The translations under genes and the position numbers were made by a program. A stretch of DNA of 64,000 nucleotides from Triglochin maritima (lineage: Eukaryota; Streptophyta; Magnoliopsida; Alismatales; Juncaginaceae), in contig OY821791.1 of assembly GCA_963682175.1 (NCBI GenBank), positions 32,920,326 to 32,984,325 on the forward strand, in the 5' to 3' direction. Shown here piece after piece: positions 33,325-44,003 of this stretch. Position 1 is the stretch's first letter, and the number at the start of each line of letters is the position of its first letter. The notes below the pieces were generated by a model. The model was given only the letters and a program-made list of their open reading frames with translations, was not told where the DNA came from and did no database searches.

Positions 33325-33770
33325 CGGTACGGGGCTCCAGGTCTAATCTCAACCAACCGCCGCACCCACACAGTCACGGGGCTCCAGGTCTAATCTCAAC
33401 CAACCGCCGCGACTCACACACGTCGCCAAGATGGGCTCCAGGTCTATTCTCAACCAACCACAGCTACCACGACACGACCAAGGGCTCCAGGTCTATTTTC
33501 AACCAACCCAAACGTATAAGGGCTCCAGGTCTATTTTCAACCAACCCCTACACGCGGTCCCTGCTCAGGCTCCAGGTCTATTTTCAACCAACCCGAACGC
33601 ACTACGGAGCTCCAGGTCTATTTTCAACCAACTCCGTACAGACTAGCTGGGCTCCAGGTCTATTTTCAACCAACTCCGTACAGACTAGTTGCGCTCCAGG
33701 TCTATTTTCAACCAACCACAGCTCTCACACGGTTACGGGGCTCCAGGTCTATTTTCAACCAACCACCGCA
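33325..33770. repeat. tandem array, ten units, in 5' LTR of element B
   Basis: Ten copies of the CTCCAGGTCTATTTTCAA unit, one more than in the 3' LTR; the extra copy repeats the neighbouring CTCCGTACAGACTAG spacer, so it arose by local duplication. Confidence 0.9.
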
Positions 33771-33875
33771 ACCCTCGTGCACCTCGCACACTTGCCGGAA
33801 GAACATCGGTACCACGACTCGCCCCACACGGGCAACCACGACCACAGCACCTCCATAGTGCAAAACAGGACACAA

Positions 33876-34565
33876 ACGGTCGACCGAACCAAAAGTCCCG
33901 GTCGACCGAATCAAGCAAATACAGGGCAATCCACTTCGACCGGCACTCCATCGGTCGACCGATTCCCAACACCACACTCGTTCGGTCGAACCCAAATCAA
34001 GGGACGGTCGACCGTTTAGATGGTCAACTCCCGGTCCAACGAACAAAACGACCAATCGGTCGACCGACAAAAGGGGTCCCGGTCGACCGAAAGTCACCAG
34101 GGAACAAATCCCACAACTCCACAACGAATTCGATCGAACGCCGAGCACACCCCGGTCGACCGAATCTGTCCAGGGAAGTAATCCCTCACATGCGCCACGA
34201 ATCCGGTCGAACGCCGAGCTCACCTCGGTCGACCGAATTCCACCAGAGCGTTTCCCACGCTCAGCGCACAAGTCCGGTCGACCGAACCCTCATTCGGTCG
34301 AACCGACCATAAGTTCCACTTAAGTCACGGTCGGACAAGATCAAAGGGTGGTCGACCGTTTATATCGTCTACGCCCCCCAACCGACTTAAGACAGTGCAC
34401 ACGGTCGACCGGCAAAGGGGACCCGGTCGACCGAATCTCTCCAGACTTGCCTCCTATGCACAATCGGTCGACCGCCCCACAGGCATCGTTCGACCGATTT
34501 GAGGCAGAGCCCGAATTCTCTTCACGAACGGTCGACCGTTTGCACAAACCGGTCGACCGATCAGG
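33876..34565. repeat. array of CGGTCGACCG palindromes in 5' LTR of element B
   Basis: Fourteen exact copies by eye, at positions equivalent to the 3' LTR array. Confidence 0.9.
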
Positions 34566-34975
34566 CAGTGAAATCTGCTGCACATTTACTCGCGACGAGC
34601 CGAACGACCTATCGTCGACTTCCAAATACTCACGGTAATTAAGTGAGTGAGCTTGACATACCTAAAGGCCTGAAGAGACCCTTGAAGAACCACGACGACG
34701 CCTCCACGAGCTCGCCTCCCCAAACACGATCCGTCGACGACTATCGCGTCCAAACGACGATCAACGCTTCTTCTCGACACCCTCGAACACAGCAACACCC
34801 CCACCTTCCTCTACCACCACAAACGCAGAACATGCACAAGGTAAGGAAGGAGAAGGGGAAAACACGAGGGAAGGTTAGTAAACCCCACACACCTCCAATC
34901 ACCACCACGACTCCGAAGAACTCCACCACCACTACGCCGGAGACCACCACCACCACTGAGGGGAGAGAGAGAAAC

Positions 34976-35013
<38 letters not shown>
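34976..35013. repeat. GA microsatellite in 5' LTR of element B
   Basis: A run of about 17 AG dinucleotides, roughly twice the length of the equivalent run in the 3' LTR near 28006-28022. Confidence 0.9.
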
Positions 35014-35014
<1 letters not shown>

Positions 35015-35293
35015 GTGAGAGATGAGAGGGGGGGGAAGAGATGGAAAAATACCCAAATATCTTCTCCCAACTCATCCACACCATCCATTCCCTCCCTTTC
35101 CATCTCAACCACTCATCACATCCACATCAATCCAAGCCATCCATTCCATCTCCTCACAATCTCAACCATTCAACCAATCCAACACATCTAAGCCCTCCAT
35201 CCATCTCCTCTCCATCTCAGCCATCCCTCTCTAATCACCACCTAATACATGATTAAGGCACAATTAGCATAGGATTAGGATCAGAATCCCACA

Positions 35294-35298
35294 ATGAC
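35294..35298. repeat. target-site duplication of element B, right copy (ATGAC)
   Basis: Matches 25967-25971. Confidence 0.93.
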
Positions 35299-35457
35299 TC
35301 CGTTGTAGTGCAGATTGACAGTGATAGTCACCCTTCCGCTGGTGACTAAGATGTCGACTATGGACCGTCATCGTTTGCCACCATGTCAAGTGAGGATGAA
35401 TGGTCGTCGAACCTAGACGAGTACGACTTGAGTGGTGAGAGTGAGATCAATACATGA
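35299..35457 (+). other. right part of the interrupted acidic exon-like sequence
   Basis: Continues in frame from 25971: SVVVQIDSDSHPSAGD, TAA, then DVDYGPSSFATMSSEDEW and SNLDEYDLSGESEINT to TGA. Coding-like acidic composition continues after the TAA, so the TAA may be a mutation rather than the true end. The family is not recognised. Confidence 0.3.
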
Positions 35458-37591
35458 ATTGCTTTACTACTGTGGTGAACATAATGCACTTTCTATGAGA
35501 TGGTTGTCTTTAGAACCAATTATTCCAAATATTTAACTACAATTATTATGGTGTTTTTTCTTATAAATTTCTAAATTTTAACCTTCAATTGCTGTGTATT
35601 TATTAGTCTGATTTTCAGGATTGGTTGTCTGAATGTTTCACAAACTTCAAGTTCAGAAAGATGATGTATGGGATTGACAAAGCATATGTTATGTAGTTCA
35701 ACCTTTATATTACTTACATAGATGGTTTTCATAGGATACCTATTTGCAACAGTGTACTCTAGAGTCTTGCATATGTTCCATAATTTACAATACAGATGGG
35801 TATGTAAGTTTAATAAAGAGCTATGGATACTTAGGATTCATTGAATGCAATTTCATATTGAATCTTATCCTAATACTTGCAAGAATCAAGGTGGCCATCG
35901 AAGAGGTGTCTCTTACCACAACATGATCCCTGATTCTTATGGTTTCTTAACATTATTCAGAGTGAGAACTGGTGTGAATTGAAGCATTTGGCACTCCAAA
36001 AAAAGAGTGATGTAACAACAAAGGTTCACTGCTAAAGTAAGATGACAAAATCCGGAAAATTTTCCCCTGCTCTCCATGCAAGTAACATTACCTAGGCTAT
36101 TACAATTCGGATGTAAATCCAACAACTAACATAAACTGAATCATAACTAACTCAACCAAACTATCAACTTTAAGAGTTTCCTGAATGAAAATAACAAAAT
36201 CACAGACATCCAATACCAAAAGATTCCTGCATCAAATACTTATGAATCCAGTGCAAATAACAAAATGAGATAATTAAACACTAACTAAAAGAATACTGAA
36301 TCAAATAGTTAGATAAAAATTGCAGATACCAGAAAGAAATTCAACATTTTCCAAACTAAATAAATAGTGAAGCAACATACAATCAAGACATCACAAAGGT
36401 ATTAAGGTTACACACATATATCCACTCCAATTAAAACAAAGAAAAAGACAAAATTTCAGAACTGAAATACCTAATCCAATCAACTACTGCATCAACATTA
36501 CAAACCCTTCTGATATTCACTCGAATTCCTTAGTTTTTAGAGCTCCTTCTTGATCCATTTGCGTCTACGTTCCAATCTCCTAGGCCCACAAACACTTCCC
36601 GCTTTGTACCAAATTCGAACACCTCGCTTAAATCCACCAAATCGTCCGATCTCGGAAGAAGCCGCACAACATATCTTCTTCCTCATCATCTTTCAGTAGT
36701 TGAAAGAATAAGATATGAAGTCGACATATTATTTCTCACACAATAAGATATGAACTCGAGATAGTACCAAAGTATAGTTCAAAGAAATGAAATCCTCAAC
36801 AATCAACGAAGTTGATCATTCATAACGTAATTGAATCGAAAGAGATCAGCTTTTTCAGCGATACTAGAGATTATAGCAAAACCATACATGATCCGTTCAA
36901 CCGGAATGATTACCTAAAATAACAGGAAAATAATATTGTCAATCAGCACTACCATGTTTTAATCTGAAACATTTTCAACGAAAAATAAACAAAGTTGATC
37001 ATGTTTATTAACTAAAAATCAACTGGAAAAGTAATAATATAGCCAACCATGTATTAATCGGAAACATTTCAACTAAAATTGAAAAACAAAAAAAGTTAAT
37101 ATAATATAAATAAAATTAAAAAAATTAGCAATGTTATAGATCCAATATTTTAGACCAAATAGCAAAAATTAGCAGGCAAGAATTAGTATTCCACGTAATC
37201 GAAATTTGTTTAAATTCATGCAAATCAGATCAGAAGAAAAACAAGATTCAGTTCATGACTTAAATTCGAAAATGGACATAAAACCCAAACCATCAATTTG
37301 AAAACACAAACATATATGAACTATATGTTCATCAACTTTGCATCCAATGCATGAAATATAAGAAACATATATGAACAAAACGGTGGCCGAAAGACACCAA
37401 CCTGGGAATGTTCACTTTGGGGCGCCGAAGAAGACTTCCAGTGGAGGTCGGGGAAGCGATGGAGGTCCGAACGAGCACGATCCACGGTGGGCACGAACGC
37501 AGCGGAGGATTATGCTTTCTCCTTCCTCTTCACCGAAATTGAGAAAAGTCGTGTTAAATTTCAAATTTCGACAAAAATAAGGAGTGTGATG
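35458..37591. other. AT-rich host sequence with exon-like scraps
   Basis: A CAG acceptor near 35619 is followed by about 25 open codons (DWLSECFTNFKFRKMMYGID) ending in TAG, which could be another exon of the same broken gene. The rest is A-rich with no recognisable feature apart from the small ORF at 36537-36689. Confidence 0.35.
36537..36689 (-). CDS. possible small basic protein (50 aa), unrecognised
   Basis: A minus-strand frame starting MMRKKICCAASSEIGRFGGF and ending RRLERRRKWIKKEL is markedly basic and GC-richer than its surroundings. It has no similarity I recognise and could be an exon remnant. Confidence 0.25.
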   Translation of the reverse strand: MMRKKICCAASSEIGRFGGFKRGVRIWYKAGSVCGPRRLERRRKWIKKEL

Positions 37592-37645
37592 GGATTCAAA
37601 CCTAGATCTCCACAATCATACCTATAACGCTAAACCATTGCACCA
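37592..37645 (-). other. tRNA-like Pol III box A/box B pair (SINE-like or tRNA pseudogene)
   Basis: On the minus strand TGGTGCAATGG (37645-37635) fits box A (TRGYNNARNNG) and GGTTTGAATCC (37602-37592) fits box B (GGTTCRANNCC-like), about 32 bases apart, as in tRNA-derived SINE heads. A cloverleaf with intact stems is not obvious, so a tRNA-derived SINE or degenerate tRNA is more likely than a functional tRNA. Confidence 0.45.
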
Positions 37646-38590
37646 CCAAAAGAGTACTTCTACTTAATGTTAGGATTGAAATTATATATGTAAGAATGAA
37701 GAGAGACTAGCACTGCACTAGCTCGTCAACTTTGAATGGTCACTATTGTATAAATATAATATATTTATAAACAAAATATTAAAAATTCAAAAGACATTTC
37801 CTTGCGTTTATAACTAAGGTAAATTATATATGTTTATATACGTATATGTATGGATGAGATGTCGAGTCGAGGAAGCGAGGAAGTCTCGGGCGAGCAAATT
37901 TTTGGCTCATGCTCGACTCGTTTATTTACGGAGCAGATTTTTGGCTCGTGCTTGACTCATTAACAATCGAATCGAGCTATTGAGCGAGCAAAACCGAGCA
38001 AGTCTCGAGCAAGTGTCGGACGAGTTAGCAAGCATGAGCAGAAGCTGAAAACCCTAATTACATTATCATAACTAAAATAGACATACAAACATTAGAAAAT
38101 ATTACAAAAAACCCAACAATTTAGCTAATGTTACATGTATCTTTTTTTCAATGTGTGATAAATTACTTCTCTAGGAATGAGCCATTTTATTTTGTCTTTT
38201 CATATAAGTAAGTTTTTCCCGTCGATAATGCCTACCATGAAACTTCCCGTCACACCTTCAATTCTCTCACTCAAATTAACCACAATATCCAACTCTTTTT
38301 CTGAAACCTTATATATGCTTTCGTTTCTCTGATGTCTTCACTATTTCATTAAGGCGTACTCTTTTTCCACTACTTCCTGTTTTAGGACTATTAATAAGAA
38401 GAGGACAACCACGAGTAGGACTTGTAACAGAACGAGAAAATATTTCTTTGAACTTTTCAAATTCTCTTAATTAAGAGATTTGTTATTTGGGTCTTGATAA
38501 AGATCACTATTGTAGGAGAAATAAGAGAGTATTTGATGACAAAGATAAACACAGGGGTCCACAAGAATACAAAGTTGGGGAAAAATTCTT
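37646..38590. other. host/transposon-derived sequence without intact gene
   Basis: 37860-38045 contains many GAGC/GCTC and CTCGACTCG words of the kind found in subterminal regions of hAT-type MITEs, but I could not find paired termini or an 8-bp duplication. The remainder is AT-rich. Confidence 0.35.
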
Positions 38591-40820
38591 GAAAATTTGA
38601 AAAATTATTCTCTAGGTGATGGCAATAACTCAACTAAGAGAAGCATATTTTTCCAGTTATCTTACTGGAAAAATGTTCTAGTTCGGCACAATATTGATGT
38701 GATGCACCCTGAACGAAATGTGTGTGACAGTTTGCTGAAAACAATATTTACCCCAAGAGAAAGCAAAGATAATGAAAATTCAAGAAGACACTTAGAGGCA
38801 ATGGGTATAAGAAGAGATTTGCGTATGGGTCGTATTTTCGATGGTAAAATAGTATATCCACCTGCTTCTTTCTCGATGAGTGTTGGTGAGAACAATTTTT
38901 TTTGTAGTGTTCTTCGTTCGGTATAGGTGTCAGATGGGAATTTATCCAACATATTGCACTACGTAAACCAGAAGAAATGTAAGATTAACTCATTAAAGAG
39001 TCATGATCATCACATATTGATGCAAAAGTTGTTACCCTAGCCATAAGAAAGAGTCTTGAAGTTAAAGAAGTGCGAGAAGCAGTTATTGACCTGAGTTAGT
39101 TTTTTCGCAATTTGTGTTCGAAAGTAAACACCACTGAAGATTTCGAACGTCTGGAAATAAACATTGGTATTATTTTGTGCCGGTTGGAGATGATATTTAC
39201 ACTGAGTGTTTTTGATGTTATAATGCACCTGCCTATTCACTTGGCTTAGGAGGCACGATTGCAAGTCTGGTGTACTATCAATGGACACTGTTGATATAGA
39301 GAAAGCTCACGATTGAGTGTTGAATAACACCACCCTTGTTGAATATCAAAAGATAGTGAACAAAAGTATTATTACATCTGTTATATTTATTTAATGTGAT
39401 TATTTCATGGTTAACGATGAAATTCGGTTCTTGCGACGTTATAACCGTTACAATGCTTTCATGAGAGTAGGAGTACGTCGTAATTGACAACAACAATTGA
39501 ATACACGACATAAAAACTTTAGTGATTTGGTTTAGGGAGACTATTCCAAATGAGAACACTCAAAGTACTGAAATTTTAGCACTTGCTTGAGCTCTGAATA
39601 CCATGGCAAGGAGTTATTCGGAATATATCATCAATGAGTTTAGATTTTGCACAAAGAAACGCAAGTCCAAGGAGAAAACCCAAAATTATGGAGTATTTGT
39701 GAATGCTGCTACAGAAAGTTACTTAACAACATGAGATAACAATCATGTTAGTGCACTAGTCGACTACTTTGGTGCATTGCAAGACATAATCAAACTTCAC
39801 TACTACGGTGATGTGAAATATGTTTTGTTCAAGTGCAAGTGATACAATATTCTGGGTCAGGACAATACAATTAGAAATGACGAATATGGGGTTCACGTTG
39901 GTGAACGCGAATAGATTCTAACACCGAAAGAACCATTTGTACTTGCTACCCAAGCGGAGCAACTATTTTATGTTGCAGAGCCTATAGAAAAAGCAAACGA
40001 CGACCAATGGTTAATCATTGTGTGAATGTTGCAGAGAGATTTATATAGGATGGAGGACGAAACATCTGACGTTCCTAAGTAGGGTTGTAAATGGGTTGGG
40101 TAAAAACCGTTTAACCGCCCTAACCGAACCGGCGGGTTGGGTTACGGGTTGTAAAAATCATAACCGTTTAATAAATGGGCAGATAAGGGTTGTGAAAATC
40201 GTAACCGTTTAATAAATGGACGGATAAGGTTACATGATTTAACTAATCCGTTTAACCGTTTAACCGCGAAACATAATGAATATATATAATATTTTGTTAT
40301 ATATACTATACACATATAATTGCTTGTATTGTTATTGTCATTATGTGTGGATGTTTCATGTTGTTTTATATGAATTTGTGGATGTTTAGATTATGAATTT
40401 TTGGAGGTTTTGATTATAAATTTATGGATGTTATAATGTTTTTAACAAGTTTGACAAGTTTTTATTCATTTAACCATTTACCCAATTCTTATATAGATTT
40501 TAGTATTCATTAAGTTTTAACCAAATAACCATTTAACCCCCCAAAACCGTTTAATTAAATTAAACGGGTAGGTTCATGGGTAGAGCTAAAAATAAACGGG
40601 TTTCAAACCGAACCGCGAACCGTTTAATTAGGCGGGTAGGGTCATGAGTAAGCCCTATAACCGCTCACGATCCGTCCATTTACAGCCCTATTCCTAAGTA
40701 TAGTCGAGGAAATCTTGTACAAGATAGAGCCCAATTATACGATATTAATTTGGTAGACTTTGTTAGACCATATTTAAAACTGTTGGTAGAGTAGTACACA
40801 TTTTTACATCTAAGACCACA
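38590..40820 (+). pseudogene. decayed CACTA (En/Spm) transposase, interrupted by a MITE
   Basis: The first frame (38597-38926) carries the TNP2-like signature KRSIFFQLSYWKNVLVRHNIDVMHPERNVCDSLL, here given in part as YWKNVLVRHNIDVMHPERN, and EAMGIRRDL. Downstream, across stops and frameshifts, further conserved pieces appear in order: FFRNLCSK with DFERLEINIGIILCRLEMIF and VFDVIMHLPIHL (about 39100-39250), YIINEFRFCTKKRKSKEKTQ NYGV (about 39630-39700), VDYFGALQDIIKL (about 39760), and PFVLATQAEQLFYVAEP (about 39932). The reading resumes after the MITE with KYSRGNLVQDRAQLYDINL. It is an old, dead copy; its terminal CACTA repeats were not found. Confidence 0.8.
40072..40698. mobile_element. non-autonomous hAT MITE (611 bp at 40080-40690) with 8-bp duplication
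   Basis: TTCCTAAG occurs at 40072-40079 and 40691-40698. Inside are terminal inverted repeats TAGGGTTGTAAATGG and, on the opposite strand, TAGGGCTGTAAATGG (14 of 15 match). Terminal and subterminal regions are full of AACCGTTTAA words, and the left part has a 41-bp tandem duplication (40146-40227). There is no coding capacity. It sits inside the CACTA remnant, whose frame reads through when the insert and one duplication are removed. Confidence 0.95.
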
Positions 40821-40822
40821 AA

Positions 40823-43150
40823 TGTAACGTCCCATTCCGCACGACAAAACGGAAGCTGAATATCACAAATGAGAAAGGAATTTCGTGGGAAAGGGACAAT
40901 CACAAGCAACGATTTTCAATAAACTCTAACACAGGGAATGGAGCTCCATAGAAGTAAGGATTAACATTGAAAACAAGAGTTCGATCACCATGAGATAGTC
41001 ACATCTATTCCGAAGAACTCCCACCGCTGGCACATGCGGTCTTCCAGTTAATGTATGGTTCATCCCCACATCCATATAATAAATCATTTTATTTTATTGT
41101 GGGGTCCCATACATTAACCTGTGTCAATACAATAGATATCAGATCTGCATCTGCAGTCCTACAGCCGCCAATAATCTCATAAGAGATGTGCCCCGTCGGG
41201 CCCAATACTCCGAAGAGTTAGAATGCTCCGTAGAGCCAATAGTGCCATCCCAATTCATTGATATTCTTAAATTCGATTCACATAACTTTGAACAAGAATG
41301 CACATAAGTAAGGCCATGACACACAATAATATGCTATAAAAATCATGATTGTTATCAGACTTCTGGAGGATTGAGACCAGTTAAGTAATACAATTCAAAT
41401 TTCCAAAATAATTGGTCGCCACTTAAATCGACTGAGTTACTTACAATAAAATCATAGATGACAAAATAGGTCAAACGTTTTACAAAGATATATCACAAGA
41501 TGTACGTTTAAGGCACATCTCATAATGATACCAGAAAAATACCCAAAATAAGACAATAAGGTAGTTCATTTTTTTTGTTGAAACATATACAACTTAGTCA
41601 TGAAGTCGAGAAATAACAATCCTAGCAATCTAGCTCTTCAAAAATAAACTTCCCCTCGGTTACGGATGCTCATTATTTTCAACCATTCACATAATATTAC
41701 GGACTCAACCAAGCCAGATAATATAATAAAATATTGGAGTTAAAACCTAACAAGCTTATTAACAAAAAGACTAGCAATCCAATTAAAAGGAGTGATGTGA
41801 AGCCACATATTGAATCAACTTAAAAAAACTGACTTTTAGAAGAAGGAAAAGGAAAATATACTTATCTATTGTGATAGACAATCCTATAGTTTAAAGGCAT
41901 AAATTAGTAACAAGTAAGCACATGATTTTAGAAGCAACATCATCTTAAACTTGAAGACAAGAATAATCCCTTTATTTGGGACAAAGAAATAAGAGCAACA
42001 ACTACAACATTAATGACGTGAGAATGGAAATCTGACCAAGACAAAACAAGCAATGAGGACTTCTACTGCACCTTTCAAGGTCAACAATTCCCCCTTTTTA
42101 TTATTATTAGTATCCATACTAGATATTATTTCCACAAGTCGAAACAAACAATCCAAGTGAGATTCATTGTTAACCTGTCAACAAGAGTGTGTGCTCACTC
42201 CAAGGTGGAAACACCAACTCAAAAGGAGTTAGAAATCACACCATCGATGCTGGAACGGGGCCAACCATTCCCAAACCAAACGGAACATAACCATTACTCA
42301 ACAACTCAACTAACATGATTTTGTGTTCAAAAGAGCCCCTAGTCAAATCCAAATTCTAATGCCTCTACATTCACCTATACAAAATTTAAGTCTTTGAATC
42401 ATGAGTCTAATGGCAAGTTGGGAACTAGATATCTAACATTAGTACATTGATAGTACCTCAACTTCTAAATACACATGCAAGCTCATAGAATTGGTAATGA
42501 TAAATGACCTAAGTCAGCTGGTCTCTCCAAACCACTAATTAATTAGTCCAAACAACCTCTCATTCAACCCAACAAAGCTGCCATATACAACTGGATGAAA
42601 CATTAGGAAACACAAGTCATCACTAAGATTCAAAGTGCTGAAATTTCAGAAATAACCCCACATTTGCTGCTATGAAAACAACTTATCATCAACTTGACAT
42701 AATACCACTTAACAATCCATTTTCTTACCCTCAACCATCTTCCCTTCATTTCCAAATTCTATAAAAAGAATCTAGGATGAAAGTCATCTTAGAAGACAAA
42801 AGGAGATGCCTAAGGTGGTGAAACCCTTGAATCAAAGGACCTTAAGAAAGTTGATTGTCAATCTACCCAAGGCATACCTTGGGAGAACCCAACCGAAACT
42901 TGCCCAAGATGCAGCACGGGGGCTCCGACGAAGCTCCTACGCGATTCCGGCAATGCTCCGGCGAGGTCCGGCCGCTCCGATGAGGTCCAACGTGATCTCC
43001 TCCTCTCCAAGCCTCTCTCACACAAACCACTACAAAGGGGAAAAAACTAGGGATTTCTAATAATCTCATTCTCTCTAATCCTATATTTGGAGTAATTGCA
43101 AGAGAATCCCTAAGGAACTAAAAAATATAAATAAAATAAAGTACTTTACA
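40823..43150 (-). repeat. 3' LTR of chromovirus family X (left end of chimeric element C)
   Basis: On the plus strand it starts TGTAACGTCCC and ends GTACTTTACA, directly followed by the polypurine tract (minus strand AAGGAGGGAAGCA, about 43151-43165). Its sequence is unrelated beyond the first six bases to the LTR at 45956, although both are attached to what looks like one element. Confidence 0.85.
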
Positions 43151-43165
43151 TGCTTCCCTCCTTAG
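43151..43165 (-). promoter_or_regulatory. polypurine tract of the X half of element C
   Basis: The minus strand reads AAGGAGGGAAGCA just before the LTR start TGTAAAGTAC, and the upstream phrase ATTTCGGGGTCGAAATTTG is the usual chromovirus context. Confidence 0.8.
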
Positions 43166-43193
43166 ACAAATTTCGACCCCGAAATTTGAATAG

Positions 43194-44003
43194 TTAAAAC
43201 TTACCAAAGGGATCTGGATACTCCTTTCGAATCTCATCTTGTACCTCCCATGTAGCCTCTTCGACTCCATGGTGTTGCCATCGAATCTTTACCATCGGAA
43301 TACTTCTTCGACGAAGTTGGTGTTCCATACGATCTATAATCTCAACTGGTTTATCTTCGATCGACAACTCATCTCTGATCTCTGGAATCTCCAACTCGAT
43401 CACATGGGATGGATCTGGTATGTACTTCCGCAACATCGATACATGGAAGATGTTGTGCAGATTTGAAAATTGAGGCGGTAAAACTAGCTTGTAAGCGACT
43501 TGACCCACACGTTCAAGTATTTCAAAGGGTCCAATATATCTCGGGCTCAATTTCCTTCTCCGAGCAAATCTCATAACTCCCTTCGTTGGAGATACCCGCA
43601 AGAAAACATGGTCTCCAACTTCAAAACTCAACTCACGTCTTCTTTTATCGGCATAACTCTTTTGTCGGCTTTGAGCAGCTAGGAGTCTTTTCTTGATTAC
43701 ATCAACTTTCTCGGCATAAAGTTGAATGACTTCTGGACCAATGAGTTGTCGCTCACCCACATCACTCCAGCAAAGCGGCGATCTACATGGTCGCCCGTAC
43801 AAGGCTTCATACGGTGCCATCCCAATGCTTGCATGGTAACCGTTGTTGTAAGCGAACTCTACCAAAGGTAGGTGTTCGTCCCAACATCCAGAAAAATCCA
43901 GAGCACAAGATCTCAACATGTCTTCCAATGTTTGAATGGTCCTCTCAGATTGGCCATCGGTTTGGGGATGAAATGATGTGCTAAACTTCAACTTAGATCC
44001 CAA
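43194..44003 (-). pseudogene. element C integrase C-terminal half plus chromodomain
   Basis: The open segment carries the third integrase motif ([20 protein letters not shown]), [19 protein letters not shown], the GDHVFLRVSPTKGV and GPFEILERVGQVAYK C-terminal motifs, and a chromodomain (KPVEIIDRMEHQLRRRSI, VKIRWQHHGVEEATWE). It is intact for this part, but RT, RNase H and the integrase N-terminal half are missing. It is noticeably more AT-rich than the gag side to its right and belongs to a different chromovirus subfamily. Confidence 0.88.

Larger units (their letters stand above)
25972..35293 (-). mobile_element. Ty3/gypsy chromovirus B (Tekay/Del-like), complete
   Basis: A complete 9.3-kb element with two long LTRs, primer-binding site, polypurine tract and a full gag-pol with C-terminal chromodomain, flanked by ATGAC duplications. 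The LTRs differ at roughly two dozen positions in about 2.3 kb by hand count (about 1%), so insertion was recent. The only coding defect I see is one in-frame TAG. Confidence 0.95.
32906..35293 (-). repeat. 5' LTR of element B (2388 bp)
   Basis: Same ends as the 3' LTR. It is longer mainly because it has one additional tandem unit (near 33661-33700) and a longer GA microsatellite. Fourteen exact CGGTCGACCG palindromes by eye. It would drive minus-strand transcription of the element. Confidence 0.95.

Noticed and set aside
37371..37615. Overlapping plus and minus frames near the tRNA-like boxes
   Set aside because: No domain is recognised; composition reflects a GC-richer patch, and the minus frame overlaps box B.
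37860..38045. GAGC/GCTC-rich segment as a complete hAT MITE
   Set aside because: Subterminal words fit, but neither paired termini nor an 8-bp duplication could be found, so it was only noted as a possible remnant.
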